The notes beneath the pieces were generated by a model. It searched no databases. It had not been told where the DNA came from and saw nothing but the letters and a program-made list of their open reading frames with translations. From assembly GCF_001705665.1 (NCBI RefSeq), contig NZ_MDHA01000021.1, positions 62,001 through 126,000 on the forward strand: DNA of 64,000 nt, read 5' to 3'. The translations under genes were made by a program, and so were the position numbers. Numbering within the stretch: the first letter of the stretch is position 1; each line of letters begins with the position of its first letter. Origin of the DNA: Thioclava sp. SK-1 (lineage in GTDB: Bacteria; Pseudomonadota; Alphaproteobacteria; Rhodobacterales; Rhodobacteraceae). Shown in pieces: positions 8,878 through 20,050 of this stretch.

Positions 8878-9044
8878 CCGCGCCGGGCATCGAGCCCACC
8901 ACGGCGCGGTCAGCGGCCAAGCATTGGCCGCTTCCACCCCTGCTACACCGATGGAACAATGCGACATGGGACGCATAGCGGACCCGTGCGCGAAGGGGTT
9001 CGATGCCCCTGAGCGCACGATCTTGGCGCCTGTTCCCAAAGATC
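8878..9044 (+). ncRNA. Candidate structured RNA or leader upstream of trmFO
   Basis: The gap 8850-9083 has no credible ORF but holds five consecutive stem-loops: 8878-8909 (7 bp plus inner 4 bp), 8912-8932 (9 bp, 3-nt loop), 8959-8976 (5 bp), 8985-9019 (7 bp, then facing GA/GA, then 5 bp, 7-nt loop) and 9019-9044 (8 bp with one bulge). The symmetrical GA opposite GA at 8992-8993 and 9011-9012 could form tandem sheared pairs, a feature of structured RNAs. It may be a trmFO leader, or a free small RNA (a 6S-like RNA is one alternative). No known family was recognised. Confidence 0.4.
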
Positions 9045-9083
9045 GCCCTTCCCAAGCCCGCCGCATTGGCCTAAATCGCCATT

Positions 9084-10424
9084 ATGACACACACACTCAA
9101 TATCATCGGCGGCGGAATGGCCGGATCCGAAGCCGCCTGGCAGGCCGCAAACGCGGGCATCCGGGTTATCTTGCACGAGATGCGCCCCAGCGTCGAAACC
9201 TTCGCGCATCGCACCGGCGATTTCGCTGAGATGGTCTGCTCCAACTCCTTCCGCTCCGATGATGATGAGCAAAACGCCGTCGGTCTGCTGCATTGGGAAA
9301 TGCGCGCAGCCAATGGGTTGATCATGGAAATGGCGCAGCAACATCGACTGCCTGCGGGCGGCGCACTGGCCGTGGACCGCGATGCGTTTTCCGCCGCAGT
9401 CACCGCGGCGATCAAAGCGCATCCTTTGATCGAAACCTCCTATGAGGAAATCACCGAACTTCCCACCGATGGCCACTGGATCATCGCCACAGGTCCGCTG
9501 ACCTCGGGTGATTTGGCCAATTCCATCCGCGCAGAGACAGGGGCCGACAGCCTTGCATTTTTCGACGCGATCGCGCCCATCGTCTATGCAGATAGCATTG
9601 ATATGGACATCGCATGGAAGCAGTCGCGCTATGACAAAGGCGACACGGAAGAAGAGCGAACGGCCTATATCAACTGCCCGATGGATAAGGCGCAGCATGA
9701 GGCCTTTATTGACGCGCTGCTTGCGGCCGATAAAACCGAATTCCATGAGGGGGAGACGGCGAAATATTTCGACGGATGTCTGCCGATTGAAGTCATGGCT
9801 GAACGTGGGCGCGAAACCCCGCGCCATGGTCCGATGAAACCCGTTGGCCTGACCAACAGCCATAAACCGGATGAAAAACCCTATGCGGTGGTGCAATTGC
9901 GCCGTGATAACGCATTAGGAACGCTTTATAATATCGTTGGCTTCCAGACCAAGATGAAATATGGCGCCCAGACAGAGGTGCTGCGGATGATCCCCGGCTT
10001 GCAAGACGCGAAATTTGCGCGCCTGGGCGGGATTCACCGCAATACATTCATCAATTCGCCGACGCTTTTGGATGACCGTCTTCGGTTAAAGTCGCGCCCC
10101 AATATACGTTTTGCAGGTCAGATAACCGGTGTCGAAGGTTATGTGGAATCCGCGGCAATGGGGCTCTTGGCTGGCCGTATGGCCGTAGCAGAACTGCAAG
10201 GACGTGACCTGCCCCCGCCGTCATTTGAAACGGCAATGGGCAGTTTGGTGAACCACATCACCGGCGGGGCGGATGCCAAGACATTCCAACCGATGAATGT
10301 CAACTTTGGCCTATTCCCCCCGGTGGATGCCAAGGGCGGGCGTCGCGGCCGCAAACTGCGCTATAAAATCTATACCGACCGCGCCAAGGAGCAGTTCACC
10401 GCATGGCTGGCGCAGCAAAACTAA
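9084..10424 (+). CDS. trmFO: Folate/FAD-dependent tRNA (uracil-54-C5) methyltransferase
   Basis: 446 residues. It makes ribothymidine at position 54 of tRNA using 5,10-methylene-tetrahydrofolate as carbon donor and FADH2 as reductant. The N-terminal FAD-binding motif [13 protein letters not shown] (residues 7-19) is clear. Two cysteines fit the catalytic pair of the family: Cys52 in CSNSFRSDD and Cys198 in [23 protein letters not shown] is also a family signature. Length is normal. The gene overlaps gluQ by 22 bases, so two tRNA-modifying enzymes are co-translated. The preceding 234-base gap is strongly structured. Confidence 0.96.
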   Translation: MTHTLNIIGGGMAGSEAAWQAANAGIRVILHEMRPSVETFAHRTGDFAEMVCSNSFRSDDDEQNAVGLLHWEMRAANGLIMEMAQQHRLPAGGALAVDRDAFSAAVTAAIKAHPLIETSYEEITELPTDGHWIIATGPLTSGDLANSIRAETGADSLAFFDAIAPIVYADSIDMDIAWKQSRYDKGDTEEERTAYINCPMDKAQHEAFIDALLAADKTEFHEGETAKYFDGCLPIEVMAERGRETPRHGPMKPVGLTNSHKPDEKPYAVVQLRRDNALGTLYNIVGFQTKMKYGAQTEVLRMIPGLQDAKFARLGGIHRNTFINSPTLLDDRLRLKSRPNIRFAGQITGVEGYVESAAMGLLAGRMAVAELQGRDLPPPSFETAMGSLVNHITGGADAKTFQPMNVNFGLFPPVDAKGGRRGRKLRYKIYTDRAKEQFTAWLAQQN

Positions 10425-11257
10425 TCACGCGTTTCGCGCCCTCGCCGACGGGGCCGTTGCATCTGGGCCATGCCTATTCCGCGCTGACCGCATGGGATAG
10501 CGCGCTCGCGGTCGGTGGGGCCTTCCTGCTGCGGATCGAAGACAATGATACCCAGCGCTGCCGCCCCGCATATGAACAGGCAGTGTATGACGATCTGGCC
10601 TGGCTAGGCCTGCGCTGGCCCAGCCCAGTGATGCGGCTGTCAGATCGAAAAACGATCTATGATCAGGCGATTGCCGCGTTATTGGCGCGTGGGCTGGCCT
10701 ATCCCTGCAGCTGCACGCGGCGTGACATTCAAACGGCGCTATCGGCCCCACAAGAAGGCGTCAGTGCGCCGCATCTATATCCGGGCACCTGCCGCCATCG
10801 CACGGGGCAGACGCCCACCGTAGAGGATGCAATCCGGCTGAATATGGCCGCTGCGTTGGAACAGCTGTCGTCACAACCCTTGCAATGGCGCGAAACCGGC
10901 CCCGATCACGCAGGGCTGTATACGCTGGCACCAGATATTCTGGCGCGCAACCATGGCGACATCATCTTGATGCGGCGCGACATCCGCACCGCAGCCTATC
11001 ACCTGTCAGTCGTGATTGATGATGCTGCACAAAATATCACCCATGTTATTCGTGGGCAGGATCTTATCGACGCGACCGCCATACACCGCCTTCTGCAGGC
11101 CCTATTGGACCTGCCCACGCCGATCTACCACCATCATCGATTGATCCGTGACGCGCAGGGCAAACGTTTGGCCAAGCGTGATGATGCCAAGGCCATCAGC
11201 ACCTATCGTGCCGCCGGGATGACGCCACAGCAGATGCGTCATCACCTGGGGTTGTAA
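10403..11257 (+). CDS. gluQ: Glutamyl-queuosine tRNA(Asp) synthetase
   Basis: 284 residues, about the length of the catalytic part of glutamyl-tRNA synthetase and without an anticodon-binding domain, as expected for GluQ-RS. It attaches glutamate to the queuosine base of tRNA-Asp. The HIGH-like motif is HLGH (20-23), and [13 protein letters not shown] is diagnostic. Zinc ligands are visible as Cys102, Cys104, Tyr126 and Cys130. The KMSKS-like motif is GKRLAKR near residue 258. ATG 10403 lies inside the end of trmFO, giving a 22-base overlap and probable coupling. Confidence 0.93.
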   Translation: MAGAAKLITRFAPSPTGPLHLGHAYSALTAWDSALAVGGAFLLRIEDNDTQRCRPAYEQAVYDDLAWLGLRWPSPVMRLSDRKTIYDQAIAALLARGLAYPCSCTRRDIQTALSAPQEGVSAPHLYPGTCRHRTGQTPTVEDAIRLNMAAALEQLSSQPLQWRETGPDHAGLYTLAPDILARNHGDIILMRRDIRTAAYHLSVVIDDAAQNITHVIRGQDLIDATAIHRLLQALLDLPTPIYHHHRLIRDAQGKRLAKRDDAKAISTYRAAGMTPQQMRHHLGL

Positions 11258-11299
11258 CATGGTGCAAATAACGGCATTCAAAGCGTTTTGGTGACCATC

Positions 11300-11333
11300 C
11301 AAAGCGGTGTGAAACACAGATCAAACCGCTTTG
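11300..11333. terminator. Hairpin between convergent gluQ and hisI
   Basis: Perfect 9-bp arms (11300-11308 and 11325-11333) with a 16-nt loop in the 80-base gap between the two convergent stop codons. It may serve both strands; there is no clean T-run. Confidence 0.4.
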
Positions 11334-11337
11334 AGCG

Positions 11338-11700
11338 TTATTCAACCATCGGTGCCATGATCTCAATTTCCTCGCCATCACGCACGGCGGTATAAAAACA
11401 TGACCGGCGGTTGGTGTGGCAGGCCGGACCAGATTGCTGCACCAGCATCAGCAGGCAATCCCGGTCACAATCCACCCGCATCTCTACCAGGCTTTGCACA
11501 TGGCCAGAGCTTTCGCCCTTGGCCCAAAAGCTCTGACGTGAGCGCGACCAATAGGTGACATGGCCGGTTTCCAACGTTCGTGCCAGGCTTTGGGCATTCA
11601 TCCATGCCATCATCAAAACCTCGCCTGTGTCGGCATCTTGCGCGATCGCAGGCACCAGACCATTGGCATCATATTTCAGGCATGTCGGATCAAATGGCAT
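11338..11700 (-). CDS. hisI: Phosphoribosyl-AMP cyclohydrolase
   Basis: 120 residues. It opens the purine ring of phosphoribosyl-AMP in the third step of histidine biosynthesis. Family signatures are DADTGEVLMMAWMN near the N-terminus, TYWSRSRQSFWAKGESSGH in the middle, and the metal-binding cysteines in VDCDRDCLLML and GPACHTNRRSCFY. There is no fused HisE (pyrophosphohydrolase) domain. It is not linked to other his genes here. It runs toward gluQ and is divergent from the Fe-S scaffold gene. Confidence 0.95.
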   Translation of the reverse strand: MPFDPTCLKYDANGLVPAIAQDADTGEVLMMAWMNAQSLARTLETGHVTYWSRSRQSFWAKGESSGHVQSLVEMRVDCDRDCLLMLVQQSGPACHTNRRSCFYTAVRDGEEIEIMAPMVE

Positions 11701-11762
11701 CTGGGCTTTCCTCTTGGCGCTATCGCCCCTATCTAACCAACAGACACGGATGGGAAAAGACC

Positions 11763-12194
11763 ATGAGCGACGGCGATCTCTTTAAACTTTATTCGCAGCG
11801 GATCCTTGCCCTCTCAACAGAGATGCCTTGTACCGAACCGCTGGCGGCACCGACGGCCAGCGCGCGCAAACGTGCACCGCTGTGCGGATCGACCGTCGCG
11901 GTTGAGATCGCGCTGCAAGATGGCAAGATCACCGGCTATAGTCAGGATGTGCATGCTTGCGCCCTGGGACAGGCCTCTGCGGCGATCTTTGGGGCGCAGA
12001 TCATCGGCATGACCCGCCCACAGGTGCAAGAGTTACGCGACCAACTGGCCGCGATGCTGAAGGGTGGCCCCGTCCCCGCACCCCCGTTCACCGATTACGA
12101 AGTGCTGACGGCGGCGCGCGAATATTCCAACCGCCACGGGTCTATTTTATTGGCGCCGGATGCCGTGCTTTTGGCTTTTGAGAGCGTGGCTTAA
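11763..12194 (+). CDS. U-type iron-sulfur cluster assembly scaffold
   Basis: 143 residues. It resembles the IscU/NifU N-terminal scaffold fold on which Fe-S clusters are built before transfer. Cys41 in RAPLCGSTV and Cys66 in HACALGQAS match the first two scaffold cysteines. The usual third cysteine near the C-terminus is not seen; that region reads EYSNRHGSILLAPDAV instead. It may therefore bind cluster differently or act as a specialised variant. The ATG at 11763 was chosen because the family fold begins there; an upstream-open frame is not protein-like. Its promoter probably lies in the 62-base gap shared with divergent hisI. Confidence 0.8.
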   Translation: MSDGDLFKLYSQRILALSTEMPCTEPLAAPTASARKRAPLCGSTVAVEIALQDGKITGYSQDVHACALGQASAAIFGAQIIGMTRPQVQELRDQLAAMLKGGPVPAPPFTDYEVLTAAREYSNRHGSILLAPDAVLLAFESVA

Positions 12195-12248
12195 CAACAT
12201 CTCAATCCGAATCAGGCACCGATCAAGGTTCATCCTGTCGGAGCCAAC

Positions 12249-13652
12249 ATGAACGACCTGTCTCTCTCGCCAAAGCCACCCTCCACCGAGGCGCAAGACC
12301 GCATCGCCACAGAAGCGATCGCGCTTGGGCGGGAAATTGTTGAGATCTCTGCCGCGCTGGATGTTCTGGCCGATACCACGCAGGCGCAGCTGCGGCATTT
12401 GCAGCAGGCACAAGCGGCAGCAGATACCGTGTCACAATCCAACACCCGCGTGCTGTCGGACGTGGATCGCGCATCGAAAGCCGTTGACACCACGATGGCA
12501 AGCGTAACCCAGACCGTGGCGCAAATTCGCGAAAGCGGCGATCACGCACGCAAAATTGCCGGTTGGGTGCAGTCTGTGGCCTCGCGGATGGGTCAGGTTG
12601 GCGAGACATTGGGCAAGGTGAAGGCTGAGAATGCGCAAATCCGATCCATTGCGACACAGGTGAATATCCTAGCGATCAATGCGAAAATCGAGGCGGTGCG
12701 CGCCGGGGACGCCGGGCGCGGCTTTGCCGTTGTTGCGGAAGCCATCAACGAGCTTTCGCAAAAAACCGGTAAAGCGGCAGAGGGGATTGATCTGGCGGTG
12801 AGCGGTTTGGATACCGGGATCGCTGAACTTCGAAAAGAGGCCGAAACCATCACCAGCACCGCTGAGAATGTGTTGAATACGGCGAATGAAACCGACGATG
12901 CAATGGTGTCCATGACCCGCAGCGTTGAAGAGACAAAATCCGCCGTCACCGATATCTCCAGTCGCGCGAATGAGGTTCGTGATGCCAACCACAGTTTTGG
13001 CCCTGCATTCCAGCGCATGGCAGATGGTATGCGCCAAACCGATGAACAGGTTCGCGCATCACAAGCCGGCACGGGCGGGCTGATCACCAAAGGCGAAACC
13101 ATCGTGCAACAGGCTGTGCAACTTGGCGGGCAGTTGGAAGATGGCAAATTGATCAGCTATGTTCAGGTGCAGGCCAAGGCCATCGGAAAGCTATTTGAAG
13201 CCGCTGTCGCTGCCAACGAAATTTCCGAACAGGATCTGTTTAACCGTCAGTACCGCCCGATTGCCGGAACCGACCCAACACAGGTCATGGCGACATTTAC
13301 CGCGTTCACCGATAAGACCCTACCGCCGATTCAAGAAGCTGCGTTAGAAAAAGACCCGAAAATTATCTTCTGTGCTGCAGTTGATCAAAATGGCTATCTG
13401 CCTACCCATAACCTGAAATTTTCTAAACCTCAGGGCCCTGACCCAACCTGGAACGCCGCCAATTCGCGTAACCGACGGATATTTGATGACCGTGTCGGAC
13501 TGCGTGCCGGGCGATCCACCGCACCATTCGTCTTGCAGATCTATCGTCGGGATATGGGGAACGGCACATTTGTGCAGATGAAAGACCTGTCCGCACCGAT
13601 TGTCGTGCATGGCCGACATTGGGGCGGGCTGCGCATAGCCTATGGATTTTAA
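12249..13652 (+). CDS. Soluble methyl-accepting chemotaxis-type receptor
   Basis: 467 residues without any membrane segment. A long coiled coil (about residues 20-280) carries the conserved signalling tip near 130-165, reading IRSIATQVNILAINAKIEAV then [15 protein letters not shown]. By family knowledge this tip binds CheA and CheW. The C-terminal 150 residues form a separate domain with FCAAVDQNGYLPTHN, NRRIF, and LQIYRRDMGNGTFVQMKD, then HWGGLRIAY, a region found at the C-terminus of many cytoplasmic receptors and thought to sense an intracellular ligand. The order is signalling domain first, sensor last, the reverse of classical receptors. GGAG precedes ATG 12249. Confidence 0.88.
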   Translation: MNDLSLSPKPPSTEAQDRIATEAIALGREIVEISAALDVLADTTQAQLRHLQQAQAAADTVSQSNTRVLSDVDRASKAVDTTMASVTQTVAQIRESGDHARKIAGWVQSVASRMGQVGETLGKVKAENAQIRSIATQVNILAINAKIEAVRAGDAGRGFAVVAEAINELSQKTGKAAEGIDLAVSGLDTGIAELRKEAETITSTAENVLNTANETDDAMVSMTRSVEETKSAVTDISSRANEVRDANHSFGPAFQRMADGMRQTDEQVRASQAGTGGLITKGETIVQQAVQLGGQLEDGKLISYVQVQAKAIGKLFEAAVAANEISEQDLFNRQYRPIAGTDPTQVMATFTAFTDKTLPPIQEAALEKDPKIIFCAAVDQNGYLPTHNLKFSKPQGPDPTWNAANSRNRRIFDDRVGLRAGRSTAPFVLQIYRRDMGNGTFVQMKDLSAPIVVHGRHWGGLRIAYGF

Positions 13653-13668
13653 CCCACGGCCTTTGGGC

Positions 13669-13698
13669 AAAAAAAGGCCGTCATCCGAAGATGACGGC
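13669..13698 (-). terminator. Intrinsic terminator with UUCG loop for the SOS-boxed small gene
   Basis: Read on the minus strand: a perfect 9-bp stem (13698-13690 with 13685-13677), loop TTCG, one C, then seven T (13675-13669). This is a textbook minus-strand terminator. It faces away from recG and can only serve the small gene at 13814-13930. Confidence 0.88.
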
Positions 13699-13706
13699 TA
13701 AAATAT

Positions 13707-13774
13707 GTGCTTTGCTTTTGGGGTGTGTGGCCCGGGATGATCGCTAAGGGGACAGGGCGATCAAAGCAAAGCAC
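13707..13774 (-). other. Nested hairpin in the 3' region of the small SOS gene
   Basis: A perfect 12-bp inverted repeat (13707-13718 with 13763-13774) encloses a second perfect 7-bp repeat (13738-13744 with 13757-13763, sharing one base). It lies between the small gene's stop codon and its terminator, so the mRNA has a long structured 3' untranslated region. A separate RNA on either strand is also possible. Confidence 0.5.
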
Positions 13775-13813
13775 AAGGCAGATGAGGCAGTGTAGTCAGA
13801 TCCAAACAGGCGA

Positions 13814-13930
13814 TCAGATCAAACCGGGTAGGCACAAGACACCCAGAAAGGTGACACAAAGCGAAACTGCGCCAAGCGCATCCAGAAGCAAATCATCATG
13901 ATCAAGTGCTTTTGTAAGTTTGCGTAGCAT
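13814..13930 (-). CDS. 38-residue single-helix membrane peptide under SOS boxes
   Basis: ATG at 13930, TGA at 13816-13814. AGGAGGGT (13944-13937) stands eight bases before the start, ideal spacing. The peptide has a basic start (MLRKLTK), an acidic stretch (DHDDLLLD, residues 10-17), then a hydrophobic helix (about 18-38, ALGAVSLCVTFLGVLCLPGL) suited to the inner membrane. Two LexA-type boxes lie upstream and a UUCG terminator downstream, so this is a complete transcription unit. The layout resembles SidA of Caulobacter or TisB of E. coli, SOS-induced membrane peptides that block division or depolarise the membrane, but no sequence likeness is claimed. An overlapping frame from ATG 13935 lacks proper ribosome spacing and looks less protein-like. 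Function is unknown. Confidence 0.72.
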   Translation of the reverse strand: MLRKLTKALDHDDLLLDALGAVSLCVTFLGVLCLPGLI

Positions 13931-13979
13931 GTCATTACCCTCCTGCGTTTCTGTTGCTGCTTTGTTCTCATATCAACGA

Positions 13980-13994
13980 GAACAAGTAAAGAAC
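13980..13994 (-). promoter_or_regulatory. LexA (SOS) box, proximal
   Basis: Exact match to the alphaproteobacterial SOS box GAAC-N7-GAAC (plus strand), 49 bases before the small gene's ATG. It also forms part of an 8-bp inverted repeat (13962-13969 with 13978-13985). Confidence 0.8.
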
Positions 13995-14008
13995 ATTTTA
14001 TTAATTTT

Positions 14009-14023
14009 GTTCTCAAAATGTTC
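14009..14023 (-). promoter_or_regulatory. LexA (SOS) box, distal
   Basis: Exact GTTC-N7-GTTC (plus strand), 14 bases from the proximal box, in the gap between the recG stop (14045) and the small gene. A third, imperfect pair GAAC-N8-GAAC follows at 14025-14040. Confidence 0.8.
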
Positions 14024-14044
14024 CGAACTCAGGTATGAACATTA

Positions 14045-16135
14045 TCAACCCACTGAAATCAAACGGATAGCGCGGTCTTGTTCCATCAACCATAATAGCG
14101 CCCGCGCCGCCACGCCACGCGGACTGGTCAGGTCTGGATCCATCTCTAGAAGAACACGCGCATCGGATTGTGCTATGGCCATCAAATCCGACTGCCGTTC
14201 CAAATCCGCGATGCGGAATTTTGGCAGCCCGGATTGCGCGGTGCCGATCATGTCCCCGGCGCCACGGATCGACAGGTCCTCTTCGGCAATGCGGAACCCG
14301 TCTTCGCTGTCACGTAGGATTTTCAAACGCCGTTCTCCGGTTTCGGTGAGGGGCGGTTGATACATCAGCAAACAGGTGGATGCGGCCGAACCGCGCCCAA
14401 CCCGCCCGCGCAATTGGTGCAACTGCGCCAAGCCAAAGCTTTCGGCGCGTTCGATCACCATAATGGACGCATTTGGCACATTCACGCCAACCTCAATCAC
14501 CGTGGTGGCCACCAGAACGCGGCTGCGCCCAGCCACGAAATCCGCCATTGCTGCGTCTTTCTCTGCCGAACTGAGCTGACCATGAACCAGCCCGCAGACC
14601 CCCTCTCCGAAGATCGCGCGCAAGCTGCGAAACCGCTCCTCGGCGGATTGCAAATCAGAGCGTTCGCTCTCTTCGACCAGCGGACAGACCCAATAGGCCT
14701 GACGCCCGTCTTCCACCGCCCGCTTCAGATGGGCCACGACCTCATCAAGGCGTTCACCCGAAATCAGCGCTGTCTTGATCGGCTGACGTCCCGGGGGTTT
14801 TTCGTCCAAAATCGAGACATCCATATCGCCATATTGCGCAAGGGCAAGCGAGCGGGGAATAGGCGTGGCGGTCATCACCAGAATATCAACGGCCTGGCCT
14901 TTGCTGCCCAATTCCATCCGTTGCGCAACGCCGAAGCGGTGTTGTTCGTCAATGATGACCAGACGAAGATCATGAAATTCAACATCTTTTTGGAACACTG
15001 CATGGGTGCCTAACAGGATATGAATTTCCCCGGCGGCCAGCGCGCCCAGTTTGCGCGCGCGCTCTGCGCCCTTGTCGCGCCCGGTCAAAACCTCAATCAC
15101 CAGCCCCGCATCAGCGCAAAGCGGCGCCAGGCTTTCCAAATGCTGACGGGCCAAAATCTCGGTCGGGGCCATCATTACCCCCTGCCCGCCCGATTCAACG
15201 GCTGCGATCAATGCCATCAGCGCAACAAGGGTTTTCCCCGACCCTACATCGCCTTGCAAAAGGCGGTTCATCTTCAATGGCTTGACCATATCCGCGTGGA
15301 TTTCTGAAATCGCCCGCGTTTGTGCCCCGGTTGGTTGATATGGCAAGGCCTGCAACACCTGCTGCGCGATGTGCCCATCGCCGCGCGTCGCCCGCCCCTT
15401 GCCGCGCCGCGCCTGCCGCCGCGCCAGAGCCAAGGTAAGCTGATGCGCCAGAAGTTCATCATATGCCAGTCGCGCACGGGCCGCCGCATCGGGCGCGACA
15501 TCGGCCAATGTCTGGGGCGCATGCGCCGCGCCAAGCGCCTGACGCCATGTCGGCCACGCTTCTTTCTTCACCATACCCGGGTCGATCCATTCAGCCAGAT
15601 CCGGCAGGGTTTGCACCACGCTGCCCAAGGCTTTGGCCATGACCTTCTGCGTCAGCCCGCCAGTCAAAGGATAGACGGGTTCAAAGCGCGGCAGCTCCGG
15701 TGCATCAGTGATGGGCAAGATATAGTCGGGGTGAACGATCTGCGCCTTACCATCAAACAGATCCAGCTTGCCCGACACCACACGGCGTTCTCCAACAGGC
15801 AATTGTTTTTCCAACCATTTTTCACTGGAACGGAAAAACACCAAGGTAAGTTCAACCGCCTGATCTTGCACCAAAACGCGTGACGGGGCACCCGCGCGGG
15901 CGGCCCTAAAATGGCGCAGAACCTCGACCTCGGTCGTGACGGTGGTGCCGGCAGGACAGTCGCGCACCGTCGCCACGGGCCGGCGATCCACAAGGGAATG
16001 CGGCAAGGTAAACAACAGATCGCGCGGCTTGGTAACCCCCGCATCCCCCAATGTTTTGGCCAGTTTCGGCCCGATCCCCGGGAGTGCCTCAAGCGAGCCA
16101 AACAGAGAGAACAGTGATTCAGGACGCCCAGCCAT
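14045..16135 (-). CDS. recG: ATP-dependent DNA helicase RecG
   Basis: 696 residues, normal length. RecG remodels stalled replication forks and Holliday junctions. The N-terminal wedge/OB region covers about 1-250. Walker A is GDVGSGKT (295-302), the DEAD-like box is DEQH in IIDEQHRFGV (about 390), and motif III is MTATPIPRSL. The C-terminal helicase half ends with GRVGRG and RIAEEDLSIRGAGDMIG. It starts 3 bases after the ligA stop, so ligA and recG form an operon read leftward. The SOS-boxed small gene lies next downstream but has its own promoter elements. Confidence 0.96.
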   Translation of the reverse strand: MAGRPESLFSLFGSLEALPGIGPKLAKTLGDAGVTKPRDLLFTLPHSLVDRRPVATVRDCPAGTTVTTEVEVLRHFRAARAGAPSRVLVQDQAVELTLVFFRSSEKWLEKQLPVGERRVVSGKLDLFDGKAQIVHPDYILPITDAPELPRFEPVYPLTGGLTQKVMAKALGSVVQTLPDLAEWIDPGMVKKEAWPTWRQALGAAHAPQTLADVAPDAAARARLAYDELLAHQLTLALARRQARRGKGRATRGDGHIAQQVLQALPYQPTGAQTRAISEIHADMVKPLKMNRLLQGDVGSGKTLVALMALIAAVESGGQGVMMAPTEILARQHLESLAPLCADAGLVIEVLTGRDKGAERARKLGALAAGEIHILLGTHAVFQKDVEFHDLRLVIIDEQHRFGVAQRMELGSKGQAVDILVMTATPIPRSLALAQYGDMDVSILDEKPPGRQPIKTALISGERLDEVVAHLKRAVEDGRQAYWVCPLVEESERSDLQSAEERFRSLRAIFGEGVCGLVHGQLSSAEKDAAMADFVAGRSRVLVATTVIEVGVNVPNASIMVIERAESFGLAQLHQLRGRVGRGSAASTCLLMYQPPLTETGERRLKILRDSEDGFRIAEEDLSIRGAGDMIGTAQSGLPKFRIADLERQSDLMAIAQSDARVLLEMDPDLTSPRGVAARALLWLMEQDRAIRLISVG

Positions 16136-16138
16136 CGA

Positions 16139-19240
<3,102 letters not shown>

Positions 19241-19275
19241 AAAATCGCCTGCCAATCCCGTTGGCAGGCGATTTT
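19241..19275. terminator. Bidirectional terminator between tag and the YceI gene
   Basis: Perfect 15-bp stem (19241-19255 with 19261-19275), 5-nt loop, with A-run and T-run on the two sides, so it works for both convergent genes. Confidence 0.92.
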
Positions 19276-19290
19276 TATCTTTTCATCCGA

Positions 19291-19863
19291 TCAGTCGGCT
19301 TTCGATGCTTCGATCGAGATAAACACTTTCACCTCATCCGAGACATAGGGTGCAAATTGACCCATGTCGTAATCCGAACGCACAACGGTGGCAGTCGCGT
19401 CAAAGCCAACCCATGGTTTCTTCGCCATCGGATGCTCACCCATCTGGGTCATTTTCGCATCCAATGTGATCGGCTTGGTGATGCCGTTGATGGTCAGATC
19501 ACCCGTGATATTCGCGGTGGTGTCGCCGGTGACTTCGATGCCGGTCGATTTGAACGAAATTTCCGGCGCTTCGGCGGCGTCAAAGAAATCTGCGGTCAGG
19601 AAATGTGTGGTGCGTTCGTCCCAGCCGGTGAACAGGCTGTCGGTTGGGAAGGCGACCTCTACCGAAGACGCGGCCGGATCTTCGGCATCAAATTCGATTG
19701 AGCCTTCAAAACCGGAGAACATGCCCGTGGTCGTTGAAAAACCCAAGTGGTTGTAATCGAACACGATCTGGCTGTGGCTAGGGTCCAGGTTATAGGTTTC
19801 GGTTTCAGCGGATGCTGCGGTGGCGGCGAGCGCCAGGCCGGCGGCGAGCAGAACAGATTTCAT
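19291..19863 (-). CDS. Secreted YceI-family protein
   Basis: 190 residues with a signal peptide (MKSVLLAAGLALAATAASA, cleavage about residue 19). The mature part has the YceI pattern: YNLDPSHSQIVFDYNHLGFS, FFDAAEAPEISFKST and GDLTINGITKPITLDA. Members are periplasmic lipocalin-like proteins that bind long polyisoprenoids such as quinones. ATG 19863 was chosen because it begins the signal peptide; the upstream-open frame is not signal-like. It is divergent from ada (starts 20051). It is a second YceI domain in the window beside the b561 fusion at 702. Confidence 0.92.
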   Translation of the reverse strand: MKSVLLAAGLALAATAASAETETYNLDPSHSQIVFDYNHLGFSTTTGMFSGFEGSIEFDAEDPAASSVEVAFPTDSLFTGWDERTTHFLTADFFDAAEAPEISFKSTGIEVTGDTTANITGDLTINGITKPITLDAKMTQMGEHPMAKKPWVGFDATATVVRSDYDMGQFAPYVSDEVKVFISIEASKAD

Positions 19864-20050
19864 CGCGTAACTCCGTTGGTTGCGACTTCGGTATGGGAGG
19901 AATTTAGCCTGATTTTCTCTGGTCTCAATTCCACAAGCCAAAACAGAATCTGTGCGCATTCGCGCAGCCCTACGGTAACATCTACGCCCGATTTCCGTCT
20001 GCACTGCGCCTGCCGCCGCGCTATACATAGGGGAAGAACAGGAGACTGCG

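Noticed and set aside
13707-13901. 64-codon frame on the plus strand opposite the SOS-boxed gene
   Set aside because: No ribosome site and low-complexity basic composition; the minus-strand gene with promoter, ribosome site and terminator explains the region better.
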